Counted from the first letter of the stretch, positions 45,106 through 53,189 are shown. The stretch is DNA of 64,000 nucleotides from Chloroflexota bacterium (GCA_024224815.1 JAAENC010000435.1:1-64000); one strand, 5' to 3'. Translations and numbers: made by a program. Notes: generated by a model from the sequence alone, not told the origin.

Positions 45106-45167
45106 TTTATGTGTCATGTGTTCAAGTGTCATCCAAAAACGTGACGCATTAGAACCTGACACATAAA
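45106..45167. promoter_or_regulatory. Perfect 11-bp inverted repeat upstream of the DUF2207 gene
   Basis: TTTATGTGTCA (45106-45116) and TGACACATAAA (45157-45167) are exact inverted arms 33 bp before the DUF2207 ATG. More TGTCA half-sites lie between (near 45126). Either a regulator site or a short repeat; I cannot tell which. Confidence 0.4.
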
Positions 45168-45199
45168 TACTTGATACTTAGCACATAAAAGGAGTTCCG

Positions 45200-46873
45200 A
45201 TGAAACGACGCTTATTTGCTCTCTTTATTGTTTTTTTGCTCGTTTTTAGTCTGACCAGCAATGTTTTTGCACAATCTTATTCCTTTACGCTGGAGAAAGA
45301 AGAAGTGCATGTCTACTGGAATGAAGATGGCTCGATGTCTGTAGACTATGTCTTTGTTTTTAACAATAATGCCGGTGCACACGCAATCGACTTTGTTGAC
45401 GTGGGTATGCCCAATTACAATTTTCGAAATAGCTCTATCACCGCAGATGTCGATGGCAATCCTGTCAGCATTTCTTCTGATTATCAGGGAAGCGGCTCTG
45501 GTTTTGCTGTTGATTTGGGCTCTTACGCGATCCCTGCAGGTGGGCGAGGGCGCGTACATGTTTATGTGGGCTATATAGATGAAGTACTCTATCCAGACGA
45601 TGACGACGATAATTATGCCAGTGCTGTTTTTGGCACAACCTGGTTTGGTAGCCAATATGTAACAGGAAACACCGATTTAACGGTATCTCTACATTTGCCC
45701 CCCGGAATTCAGCCCGATGAGCCGCGCTATCATCTCCCTAGCAATTGGTATGGAAATCAAGAACCCGAAAGCTATATGGATGGGAACGGGCGCGTAACCT
45801 ACACTTGGCAGGACACAACTGCAAATGGCTACACTCAATATACCTTTGGCGCATCTTTCCCGAAAAGTTACGTGCCTGAATCGGCCATTGTGACCCAATC
45901 CTTCTTTGAAAGCCTGGGTATCTCGGAAGACGATATTGTCGGCGCACTTATGTGCTGTGGTTTCGCCTTTTTCTTCCTTGGCATCCCCATATTATCGGGT
46001 ATCTCTCAGAAAAAACGTAAGATGAAATATATGCCGCCAAAGATCGCAATAGAAGGCCATGGCGTAAAACGCGGTTTAACAGCGGTCGAATCGGCCATCC
46101 TGATGCAAGAGCCACTCGACAAAGTAATGACCATGATCCTTTTCGGCGTTATCAAAAAAGACGCCGCAACAGTGACCAAACGTGACCCACTCAGGCTAAA
46201 AGTCGCCGACCCTCTTCCCAAAAAATTGCACGGCTACGAAAAAGAGTTTCTCGAAGCTTTCGCAGATGGCAAAAATAACCGTGCCAAGCAGCGCAAACGA
46301 ATGCAAAGCGTCACCGTTAATCTCGTTGATAGCGTTAGCGCAAAAATGAAAGGTTTTAGCCGCAAAGAAACGGTCGCCTATTATAAAAACATCATGGAGC
46401 GTGCCTGGAAACAGATCGAAAACGCCAATACGCCTGAGATTAAGAGCCAGATGTATGACGAAGCCCTCGAGTGGACGATGCTGGACGAGAAGTTCAACGA
46501 CCGCACACGGGATACCTTCAATCGTGGACCTGTTTACGTACCAATGTGGTGGGGACGATACGATCCCGGATATGGGCGTGCCACCGTTGCAAAACCCTCG
46601 GTCTCAGCCCCATCATCTAGCGGTAAAAGCGTGGCATCTTCCATGCCCCAACTCCCCGGCTCTGATTTTGCCGCATCCGTTGTCGGTGGCGCACAAAACT
46701 TCTCAGAAAAAGTAGTCGGTAATCTAAACGATTTCACGAGTGGCGTAACGAAAAAAACCAATCCTGTGCCTGTTTCCACAGCCAGCCGTAGTAGCGGTGG
46801 TGGCGGAAGCAGTTGCGCCTGTGCTTGTGCTTGCGCCGGTTGTGCTTGCGCTTGTGCTGGCGGAGGAAGATAG
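45200..46873 (+). CDS. DUF2207 membrane protein with Cys-Ala tail (candidate modification substrate)
   Basis: 557 residues, AAGGAG site before the ATG. A cleavable signal peptide (1-24, ending VFAQS) leads to an exported DUF2207 domain (about 25-245) with strand motifs such as VYWNEDGSMSVDYVFVF. One clear membrane helix (about 247-270) is followed by KKRKMK, so the remaining C-terminal part is probably cytoplasmic. That part ends in an SSGGGGSS spacer and the tail CACACACAGCACACAGGGR, seven cysteines at 539, 541, 543, 545, 548, 550 and 552. Ordinary DUF2207 (YciQ-like) proteins end in Gly-rich sequence without this Cys array. Two radical SAM-type genes follow at once. I infer the tail is the substrate of the radical SAM enzyme, analogous to Cys-rich RiPP cores but on a full membrane protein. 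Confidence 0.85.
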   Translation: MKRRLFALFIVFLLVFSLTSNVFAQSYSFTLEKEEVHVYWNEDGSMSVDYVFVFNNNAGAHAIDFVDVGMPNYNFRNSSITADVDGNPVSISSDYQGSGSGFAVDLGSYAIPAGGRGRVHVYVGYIDEVLYPDDDDDNYASAVFGTTWFGSQYVTGNTDLTVSLHLPPGIQPDEPRYHLPSNWYGNQEPESYMDGNGRVTYTWQDTTANGYTQYTFGASFPKSYVPESAIVTQSFFESLGISEDDIVGALMCCGFAFFFLGIPILSGISQKKRKMKYMPPKIAIEGHGVKRGLTAVESAILMQEPLDKVMTMILFGVIKKDAATVTKRDPLRLKVADPLPKKLHGYEKEFLEAFADGKNNRAKQRKRMQSVTVNLVDSVSAKMKGFSRKETVAYYKNIMERAWKQIENANTPEIKSQMYDEALEWTMLDEKFNDRTRDTFNRGPVYVPMWWGRYDPGYGRATVAKPSVSAPSSSGKSVASSMPQLPGSDFAASVVGGAQNFSEKVVGNLNDFTSGVTKKTNPVPVSTASRSSGGGGSSCACACACAGCACACAGGGR

Positions 46874-46923
46874 TTCAAGATTACAAGTTTAAAAGTTAAA
46901 AACAATTTAAAGGTATAACAAAA

Positions 46924-48300
46924 ATGCTTGAAACACTTCAAAAAAATAAAATAACAAAATGGCTGAACCTTCAACCTTCAACCTTCAGCCTGCCAACAGG
47001 TCTTTTTCATTACCGCCACGAGAACGGCGACGAAAAATCCCGCATTCATCTGCGCCTTGACCCAGATGGGCACGGAACACTGATCGTAAACGCGAATCAG
47101 GTCATGCACCTGAATCCTACAGCAGCAATGATGGCCTATCTGTTGCTTGAAGAAAAAAGCGAAAAAGAGATCGTTAAAGTATTGCGTAGTGCCTATTCTG
47201 TAACAGAAGAACAGGTTTTGACAGACCTTGAAACCTTAAACTTTCAACTGGATAATCTAATCCGCCCCGATGGCGCGTGTCCTGTTCACGATCTCCAACT
47301 TGAGATGAATATGCCCTTCAGCGCACGACCATCTGCGCCCTATAGAATGGATTTGGCACTAACCTACAAATGTAATAACGATTGCGCCCATTGCTATAAC
47401 GCCCGCGAACGGACTTTTCCCAGCCTGAGCGTCGAAGAGTGGAAAATCATTCTCGATAAAACCTGGGATTTGGGCATTCCTCATATCGTTTTTACAGGCG
47501 GCGAGCCAACAATGATGGAATTTCTTCCAGAGTTAATTGCTCATGCCGAAGAAAACGGTCAGATAACGGGATTAAATACTAACGCGCGGAGATTGGCAGA
47601 TACCAAATATCGAGACAAACTAGTGGCTGCCGGGCTGGATCACGTTCAAATCACGGTCGAATCGGATGATGCAGAAATCCACGATTCAATGGTCGGCGCA
47701 AAAGCGCATAAACAGACCATCCAAGGATTAAAAAATGTACTCGACAGCCCGCTTTATGTGATGACGAATACAACAATGTTGCAGGATAATGTTCACACCA
47801 TCCCCGCTACGCTGGATTTTCTGGCTGAGTTGGGCGTGCCGACTATCGGATTAAATGCACTCATTTATTCAGGCCACGGCACAACAGTTGGGACAGGATT
47901 GCCCGAAAACGAATTAGCGCCGCTGCTCGAAATGGCACAGCTAAAAACGCAAATGCGTGGTCAAAAACTAATTTGGTACACACCCACGCAATATTGCAAT
48001 TTTGACCCAATGCAGCTCGATCTGGGCATAAAAGGCTGCACAGCCGCGCTCTATAATATGTGCATTGAGCCAGATGGCGCGGTTTTGCCTTGCCAATCTT
48101 ATTACACGCCCGTTGGCAATTTTTTACACGATAGCTGGGATTCGATCTGGAATCACAAGCTCTCAACAAAACTGCGCGATCGACAAGATCTACCTGAAAA
48201 ATGCGGTGGTTGCGATCTACTCGCCGAGTGTGGCGGTGGCTGCCCGCTTCAATTTGAGCAGGAGAATTTTGTTAAGTTGGATTTGTTAGAAACTTTGTAA
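46924..48300 (+). CDS. Radical SAM/SPASM maturase with N-terminal PqqD-like domain
   Basis: 458 residues. About 38-118 resembles a PqqD-like peptide-binding domain (LIVNANQVMHLNPTA, then a helix and VTEEQVLTDLETL). The radical SAM core begins DLALTYKCNNDCAHCYN, with the cluster cysteines at 150, 154 and 157 (CxxxCxxC); the GGE motif is FTGGEPTMMEF. The C-terminal SPASM domain has cysteines at 372, 380, 390, 427, 430, 436 and 440, enough for two auxiliary clusters. Such enzymes install thioether or carbon-carbon links in peptides. The upstream gene encodes a Cys-rich tail and the downstream gene a cluster-less paralogue. It starts 50 bp after the DUF2207 stop. Confidence 0.9.
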   Translation: MLETLQKNKITKWLNLQPSTFSLPTGLFHYRHENGDEKSRIHLRLDPDGHGTLIVNANQVMHLNPTAAMMAYLLLEEKSEKEIVKVLRSAYSVTEEQVLTDLETLNFQLDNLIRPDGACPVHDLQLEMNMPFSARPSAPYRMDLALTYKCNNDCAHCYNARERTFPSLSVEEWKIILDKTWDLGIPHIVFTGGEPTMMEFLPELIAHAEENGQITGLNTNARRLADTKYRDKLVAAGLDHVQITVESDDAEIHDSMVGAKAHKQTIQGLKNVLDSPLYVMTNTTMLQDNVHTIPATLDFLAELGVPTIGLNALIYSGHGTTVGTGLPENELAPLLEMAQLKTQMRGQKLIWYTPTQYCNFDPMQLDLGIKGCTAALYNMCIEPDGAVLPCQSYYTPVGNFLHDSWDSIWNHKLSTKLRDRQDLPEKCGGCDLLAECGGGCPLQFEQENFVKLDLLETL

Positions 48301-48372
48301 TTTCATCCACAGGTTGAAGAGATATAACAGATTTTAAAATCTGCGCAATCTGTGAATAAAAAGGAGACCTTC

Positions 48373-49521
48373 ATGAGTATCTTCAACAGTATTCGAGAAT
48401 TTTTCACATCCGCCAAGCCCCTCCCTGCGGAAGTGCTTCACTTTCAATCGCCCGAAGATGATGAAATTCCCTACAGGCTCCATTTGCGGATGCACGGCGA
48501 CGGAAAGAGCCTGCTCGTTGTTAACGCCGCCACAATTTTGCATCTCAACCCCACCGCCACCGAATATGCCTATCATTTCATTAAAGGCACCCCCCTCGAA
48601 GAAGCGGCAAAAAGCGTCGCCAAACGCTATCAGGTCAAAGAAGCGCAAGCGCTCAAAGATTTTCAAATTTTCTCAGACCGCATAGATACCCTCGTCCACA
48701 CCGAAGACCTGGACCCTGTCTCTTATCTGGGATTTGAGCGCGTCACGCCCCATTCGGGGGGATTAACCGCCCCGCTACGTTTGGATTGTGCTCTAACTTA
48801 TCATTTGCCCGAAGGCATTTCTGCCGACGACGCACCCACGAAACGAGTCGACCGTGAACTTGCTACCGCTGAGTGGACATCTATTCTCGACAAAGCTTGG
48901 GGTGCAGGAATCCCACACGTCACATTTACAGGCGGAGAACCGACTCTGCGAGAAGATTTACCCGAGCTTATAGAATATGCCGAAGCAAAAGGCATGGTCA
49001 GCGGTTTACTCTCCGATGGACTAAAACTCGCCGATACAGCTTATCTAAACACCCTTTTGCAAACGGGATTAGACCATCTCCTCTTCATTTTGCATCCTGA
49101 AAAGGAAAAATCATGGCAAGCGCTCGATGTTATTTTGCCAGAAGATTTGCACACAACTGTCCATTTGACGATTAATGAAGAAAACGCAGGGAATATAACT
49201 GAAATTATCGAAAGAATAGGCAATCTTGAAATTAACGCGCTCTCGCTTAGTGCCTCCTTAGGTTACGATGAAATTCTGCAACTTGCGCAGGAGCAAGCCG
49301 CAAACAAGGGCCTTTCGTTGACTTGGGATCTGCCCGTCCCCTACTCTGCCCATAATCCTGTTGCTCTCGAAACCGAAGAAGATAAAATCCCAGATGGCGC
49401 TGGAAAAGTCTGGCTCTATGTAGAACCGGATGGAGACATTCTCCCCGCGCAAGGTATGGCAGATCAAATTCTTGGCAACTTCTTACACGATAATTGGGCG
49501 CAAATCTGGAAAAGCAAATGA
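48373..49521 (+). CDS. Cluster-less paralogue of the radical SAM enzyme
   Basis: 382 residues from ATG 48373 with an AAGGAG site 6 nt away. It aligns along its length with the preceding enzyme: LVVNAATILHLNPTA matches the PqqD-like part, and LDKAWGAGIPHVTFTGGEPTL, then LPELIEYAEAKG, match the radical SAM core. The three cluster cysteines are gone: the segment after LDCALTY reads HLPEGISADDAPTKR. All SPASM cysteines are also missing, and the protein stops early after GNFLHDNWAQIWKSK. The SAM-side GGE motif survives. It cannot be a normal radical SAM enzyme. I infer a substrate-binding or regulatory partner for its active neighbour. Confidence 0.85.
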   Translation: MSIFNSIREFFTSAKPLPAEVLHFQSPEDDEIPYRLHLRMHGDGKSLLVVNAATILHLNPTATEYAYHFIKGTPLEEAAKSVAKRYQVKEAQALKDFQIFSDRIDTLVHTEDLDPVSYLGFERVTPHSGGLTAPLRLDCALTYHLPEGISADDAPTKRVDRELATAEWTSILDKAWGAGIPHVTFTGGEPTLREDLPELIEYAEAKGMVSGLLSDGLKLADTAYLNTLLQTGLDHLLFILHPEKEKSWQALDVILPEDLHTTVHLTINEENAGNITEIIERIGNLEINALSLSASLGYDEILQLAQEQAANKGLSLTWDLPVPYSAHNPVALETEEDKIPDGAGKVWLYVEPDGDILPAQGMADQILGNFLHDNWAQIWKSK

Positions 49522-49600
49522 TTCTGCGAAGCGCACGCTCTTGCGCTGAAGCAGTCTCACTTCAGCAATAAGATTGCCGCGCTCCGCTCGCAAATTCAGC
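49520..49600. repeat. Palindromic repeat, family A relative
   Basis: ATTCTGCGAAGCG... with GCGCAAGAGCGTGCGC-type pairing near 49532-49550 and TGCCGCGCTCCGCTCGCAAATTC at the right end. It begins at the stop codon of the cluster-less paralogue and lies directly before the methyltransferase gene. Confidence 0.5.
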
Positions 49601-49606
49601 TAAGTC

Positions 49607-50197
49607 ATGAATATCTTTCACCTTCTCTGGATTATCGGTTTACTCATTTACCAAATTGGGATCTATATTCCGCGTGTGCGAGATTACAAAGGCAAAGAAC
49701 GCGTAACGCTGGTTGCTTTATCTGGTGATATTGTTCTCGAACTGACTACTTGGGTTTTCTGGCAGCTTGCGCCTTTTTTCTATATTTTCGGCAACTTGCT
49801 CTCTTTCGCTGACTACACGCTTCCAAATTGGACTAGCTGGCTTGGCGTTGTCATTTTCGGGCTATCTATTTGGCTCTACAGACGAGCTTATGCCGATCTA
49901 GGCACAAATTGGTCAGCACGTATGGAAATCTTGAGCGAACAACACCTTGTCTCTAACGGGATTTACGCCCATATTCGGCATCCTGTCTATGCGGCCATGT
50001 TCCTTTGGGCGCTTGCGCAGCCACTCCTCATCCAAAACTGGATTGCCGGGTGTGCGCTACTTCCCCTTTTCACTTTTCTCTATCTAACACGCATGCCGCG
50101 CGAAGAAAAAATGTTGCTGGAACACTTTGGTGAAGAATATAAAACCTATATGCAAAAAACGAATCGTCTAATGCCATTCATTCGGAGAAAAATGTGA
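49607..50197 (+). CDS. ICMT-like membrane methyltransferase
   Basis: 196 residues with about five membrane helices. The C-terminal SAM-binding signature of the isoprenylcysteine carboxyl methyltransferase / phospholipid methyltransferase family is present: GIYAHIRHPVYAAMFLWALAQ, then LTRMPREEKMLLEHFGEEYKTY. Such enzymes methylate C-terminal carboxyls of modified cysteines or lipid headgroups. In eukaryotes ICMT follows cysteine prenylation; nothing here shows prenylation. Lying after a Cys-tailed protein and its maturase, it could methylate the modified tail, but that is inference. Its stop overlaps the next start (GTGA). Confidence 0.82.
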   Translation: MNIFHLLWIIGLLIYQIGIYIPRVRDYKGKERVTLVALSGDIVLELTTWVFWQLAPFFYIFGNLLSFADYTLPNWTSWLGVVIFGLSIWLYRRAYADLGTNWSARMEILSEQHLVSNGIYAHIRHPVYAAMFLWALAQPLLIQNWIAGCALLPLFTFLYLTRMPREEKMLLEHFGEEYKTYMQKTNRLMPFIRRKM

Positions 50198-50637
50198 CAA
50201 ATCAAAAAGCTATAAAAGCTCAAACTCGCTTTGAAAAAGATTTTTCTTGTTCTCAATCTGTGCTTTCCATCCTCGCACCTGAGTTGGGACTAGACGAAGA
50301 AAGCGCGCTCAAAATAGCTTCTGCATTTGGCGGTGGCATGATGCGGCGCGGCGAAGTTTGTGGCGCCGTAACCGGTGCATTAATGGCTCTGGGCCTAAAA
50401 TACGGCTCATCTAACCCAGACGAAGAAAATGCTGTCCGCGAAGCCAGCCAGAAATTAATGCAAGATTTTGAAGAAAAAAACGGCTCATTACTCTGTAGAG
50501 AATTACTGGGTTATCACCTGATTGTCCCCGAAGAATTAACCGCCGCAAAAGAAAGCGGTGTTTTCAAGAAAGTCTGCCCGCTTATGGTGCATCATGCAAC
50601 AACTTTGGCAGAAGAGATAATGAAAGACAAAGGTTAG
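50194..50637 (+). CDS. C_GCAxxG_C_C family redox-type protein
   Basis: 147 residues from GTG 50194, which overlaps the previous stop by 4 nt and has a GGAG site. The family's cysteine pattern is complete: FSCSQSVL (Cys near 19), VCGAVTGALMALG (the GCAxxG position, here CGAVTG), LCRELLGY and VCPLMVHH. Members are small proteins with a probable redox or metal-binding function, often near oxidoreductases and radical SAM genes. Translational coupling to the methyltransferase suggests a shared step, perhaps thiol handling for the Cys-rich tail (inference). Confidence 0.85.
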   Translation: MTNQKAIKAQTRFEKDFSCSQSVLSILAPELGLDEESALKIASAFGGGMMRRGEVCGAVTGALMALGLKYGSSNPDEENAVREASQKLMQDFEEKNGSLLCRELLGYHLIVPEELTAAKESGVFKKVCPLMVHHATTLAEEIMKDKG

Positions 50638-50661
50638 ATTATAGATAAATTGAAGTAATAA

Positions 50662-50715
50662 GATGATTCTGCGAGGAGCATGTACTTGCGACGCGGCAGT
50701 CTCACGCCCTAAAAT
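50662..50715. repeat. Left half of palindromic repeat family A
   Basis: GATGATTCTGCGAGGAGCAT, CTTGCGACGCGGCAGTC and CCCTAAAA match the left half of the 3541 and 53033 copies closely; the right half is missing and the PilZ gene's ribosome site begins instead. Confidence 0.6.
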
Positions 50716-50732
50716 CAAGGAGGAGGACGCAG

Positions 50733-51086
50733 ATGGAAGAAAGACGAAAGATCGCCAGAAAATACCTGATGGCATATTCATCAGTCTACGAGCAAAGTAC
50801 AGGAAAAATGCTCGGCTATCTCAGTGACCTGACTCTTGAAGGCCTAATGGTAATCGGCAAAGAAGAACTTGAGATTGGCAGAGAAACCGAAATTCGGATA
50901 GATTTGCCGGAAATCCCGGCCTTTAAAGAGAACTTTTTGCAAATTGGCGTACGTATTATTTGGGTCAAACCCGATATCGACCCACGCCTAAATAATATCG
51001 GCTTTAATTTCACCGATATATCTGAAGAGCAGAAGCTGATTATCTCAGAGATGATAGATATCTACGAATTTCGGCGAGAAAACTAG
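50733..51086 (+). CDS. PilZ-domain protein (probable c-di-GMP receptor)
   Basis: 117 residues, strong GGAGGA site before the ATG. The PilZ N-terminal arginine motif is RRKIARK at 4-10, and the (D/N)xSxxG-type motif appears as DLTLEGLM at about 32-39, with Thr replacing Ser. The rest is a short beta-barrel. PilZ proteins bind cyclic di-GMP and control motility, adhesion or transcription. It is 12 bp upstream of a tyrosine phosphatase gene and likely cotranscribed. Confidence 0.75.
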   Translation: MEERRKIARKYLMAYSSVYEQSTGKMLGYLSDLTLEGLMVIGKEELEIGRETEIRIDLPEIPAFKENFLQIGVRIIWVKPDIDPRLNNIGFNFTDISEEQKLIISEMIDIYEFRREN

Positions 51087-51098
51087 GAAGAAAGCTCT

Positions 51099-51599
51099 AT
51101 GACAAAACTTCCTCCTTATAATTCCTACTGGGTCACGCCCGACCAATTTATGGCAGGTGAATACCCCGGCCACCGCCACAACGAAGAACTAACGCCAGCT
51201 CGTTTGGATGCCCTCCTAGAAGCAGGGATCACCACCTTTATCGATCTCACAGAGCCGCACGAGCGCGTTCCCTACGAAGCTCTTTTACGCGAAAGAGCGG
51301 GATATTATGGTCTCGAAGTTCAATATCACCGTTTTTCCATCGGCGATTATGGCACGCCATCAAAAGAAAATATGCGCACCATTCTCGACACAATTCACGA
51401 CGCCCTCGCCAAAGGCAAAAAGCCCTATATCCACTGCTGGGCTGGCATGGGGCGCACAGGCACAGCTGTTGGCTGCTATCTCGTTGAAAAAGGGATCAGA
51501 GGCGCAGAAGCTCTTCTAAAAGTCGATAAACTCTGTTATTACGCCCCATCTCCACAAACAAAAGGGCAAAAAGATTTTGTAAGAGATTGGCAGAAATGA
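51099..51599 (+). CDS. Dual-specificity/tyrosine phosphatase-like protein
   Basis: 166 residues. The catalytic P-loop HCWAGMGRTG (about 111-120) gives the Cys-x5-Arg signature, with an upstream general-acid candidate in the FSIGDYGTPS segment. The N-terminal YWVTPDQFMAGEYPG and FIDLTEPHE are typical of this bacterial and plant-like phosphatase branch. It lies after the PilZ gene and overlaps the methyltransferase start by ATGA. Confidence 0.87.
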   Translation: MTKLPPYNSYWVTPDQFMAGEYPGHRHNEELTPARLDALLEAGITTFIDLTEPHERVPYEALLRERAGYYGLEVQYHRFSIGDYGTPSKENMRTILDTIHDALAKGKKPYIHCWAGMGRTGTAVGCYLVEKGIRGAEALLKVDKLCYYAPSPQTKGQKDFVRDWQK

Positions 51600-52414
51600 A
51601 AAATTACCCTCACCTATCCTCCCCCGCAAGCGGGCGAGGAACTGGTTCTCCCCCCGTTTTACGGGGGGAGTTAGAGGGGGGCAGTTGGCATAAACGCTAC
51701 ACCCAACAAGCCAACTGGACAAAAGAATTACGCGCCTATATTTTTAAAGAAGTGGGATTAAATAAAGAATCTCGTGCCCTCGAAATAGGATGCGGCACAG
51801 GCGCAATTCTCTCTCAGATCGACTTTCCCGTATTCGGACTGGATATTCAGCTTGCTTCCCTTAAAGAGGCAAAAATCCACACCCAAGGCAAATCCCCTTT
51901 AAGCTGCGCCGACGCATTCTCCCTCCCCTACGCAGATGCGAGCTTCGATATTCTTTTTTGTCATTTTTTGCTGCTCTGGTTGCCAAAACCTGAAAATGCT
52001 TTGCAAGAGATGATTCGAGTGACAAAGCCAAATGGGCATATCATCGCCTTTGCCGAGCCAGATTATGGCAATAGAGTTGATAAACCAGCCCCACTTGAAA
52101 AGCTGGGAAAATGGCAAAAAGATGCCTTAAAAAAACAGGGTGCAAATCCAAATATGGGGGCGGGGTTGGCGAATCTTTTTTATGAGGCGGGCATCACGAT
52201 TATTGAGACGGGAGCAATTTCAAAAGAGAAGCGTCTTCCCTTAAGTGCTGATGAGCGGGAAATGGAATGGGCAACGCTAGAAGCCGATTTAACGGGAGAA
52301 GTTTCGGGCGAAGACATCCAAAAAATGAAGCGTTTAGATTTTACTGCCTGGGAGCGTGGCGAGCGTGTTATGCATATTCCAACGCATTATCTTTGGGGCA
52401 AAAATAAAGTATAA
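51596..52414 (+). CDS. SAM-dependent class I methyltransferase with repeat-encoded N-terminus
   Basis: 272 residues from ATG 51596, overlapping the phosphatase stop (ATGA). The Methyltransf_11 core is clear: ALEIGCGTGAIL (motif I), FGLDIQ, CADAFSLPYADASFDILFC and MIRVTKPNGHIIAFAEPDYG. Residues 1 to about 29 (PHLSSPASGRGTGSPPVLRG and so on) come from a palindromic repeat. Similar sequence elsewhere in the window is non-coding, and the family-like protein begins only at about WHKRYTQQANW. So the repeat was inserted in frame or captured by a new start. No ATG lies between the repeat and that point. Substrate unknown. Confidence 0.85.
   Translation: MKNYPHLSSPASGRGTGSPPVLRGELEGGSWHKRYTQQANWTKELRAYIFKEVGLNKESRALEIGCGTGAILSQIDFPVFGLDIQLASLKEAKIHTQGKSPLSCADAFSLPYADASFDILFCHFLLLWLPKPENALQEMIRVTKPNGHIIAFAEPDYGNRVDKPAPLEKLGKWQKDALKKQGANPNMGAGLANLFYEAGITIIETGAISKEKRLPLSADEREMEWATLEADLTGEVSGEDIQKMKRLDFTAWERGERVMHIPTHYLWGKNKV
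51600..51683. repeat. Palindromic repeat, family B, inside a coding sequence
   Basis: TTACCCTCACCT at the left end; CCCCCGCAAGCGGGCG and CCCCCCGTTTTACGGGGGG hairpins inside; GGAGTTAGAGGGGGG at the right end. The reverse complement of 17306-17388 is the same unit. It encodes the first ~29 residues of the methyltransferase after its start codon. Confidence 0.7.
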
Positions 52415-52442
52415 TGCCCTTCATCATTTTGGAGGTTTTTTC

Positions 52443-53024
52443 TTGGAATCAGAAGAGTTTGGCGAGCATGAAGTTGCGACAGTACCCGTTGAAAAAAAAG
52501 GAAGTATATGGCGCTTTTTACTCGATTTAGTAGAAACATTAGTTTTATCGGTCGTGCTTTTTTTAGGGATTAATGCAGTGACAGCTCGCGTTATGGTGGA
52601 GGGCTTTAGTATGCGCCCCACGCTCGAAAACGGGGAGTATGTTTTGGTAAATAGAATGTCTTATCGCTCTGAGCTCCCCAATTATGGCGATGTTGTTGTT
52701 TTTCATTTTCCTATTGACCCTGACCAAGATTTTATTAAGCGCGTGATCGGTCTGCCCGGAGATAAAATTGAAATTCATGATGAGCAGGTGAGTGTAAATG
52801 GGCGCGTTTTAAGTGAAGTTTATATTGCGGCAGCCCCCCAATATGCGGGGAGTTGGCAAGTGCCAGAGGCGCAAATTTTTGTTTTAGGTGATAATAGGAA
52901 TAATTCTTCTGACTCACATTCCTGGGGTCCTGTCCCTGTGGATAATTTGATAGGAAAAGCGATTTTTGCCTATTGGCCCCCACCTGAATGGAAAGTGCTT
53001 GAGCATATTCGTATTTATCAGTAG
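52443..53024 (+). CDS. lepB: Signal peptidase I
   Basis: 193 residues from a TTG start at 52443, chosen because GGAGG lies exactly 7 nt upstream and nothing better exists. One N-terminal membrane helix (about 26-45) is followed by the catalytic serine region MVEGFSMRPTL, then YGDVVVFHFP, the catalytic lysine in FIKRVIGLPGD, and the C-terminal GDNRNNSSDSHSWGPV. Single helix and length match the Gram-positive-like enzymes. It removes signal peptides from exported proteins such as those in this window. Confidence 0.92.
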   Translation: MESEEFGEHEVATVPVEKKGSIWRFLLDLVETLVLSVVLFLGINAVTARVMVEGFSMRPTLENGEYVLVNRMSYRSELPNYGDVVVFHFPIDPDQDFIKRVIGLPGDKIEIHDEQVSVNGRVLSEVYIAAAPQYAGSWQVPEAQIFVLGDNRNNSSDSHSWGPVPVDNLIGKAIFAYWPPPEWKVLEHIRIYQ

Positions 53025-53032
53025 TATTAAAA

Positions 53033-53162
53033 GTGATCAGATGAACCTGCGAGGAGCATATACTTGCGACGCGGCAGTCCTGCGCCCTAAAAGCGAGATT
53101 GCGTCGGCGATAAAACTGCCTCGCAAAATCATCGTCACTTATCGTTTTACCACTACCAAATA
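53033..53162. repeat. Palindromic repeat, family A
   Basis: About 130 bp, same orientation as and strongly similar to 3541-3669: GTGAT.AG.TGAA.CTGCGAGG at the left and CTCGCAAAATCATC.TCACTTAT...TTACCA at the right. Found directly after lepB. Confidence 0.7.
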
Positions 53163-53189
53163 ACGAAACGTGTATTTTGTTGAATTATA

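Noticed and set aside
46534..46974. Minus-strand open frame opposite the Cys-Ala tail
   Set aside because: It overlaps the DUF2207 coding end and owes its openness to the Gly/Cys-rich codons; no ribosome site or family signal.
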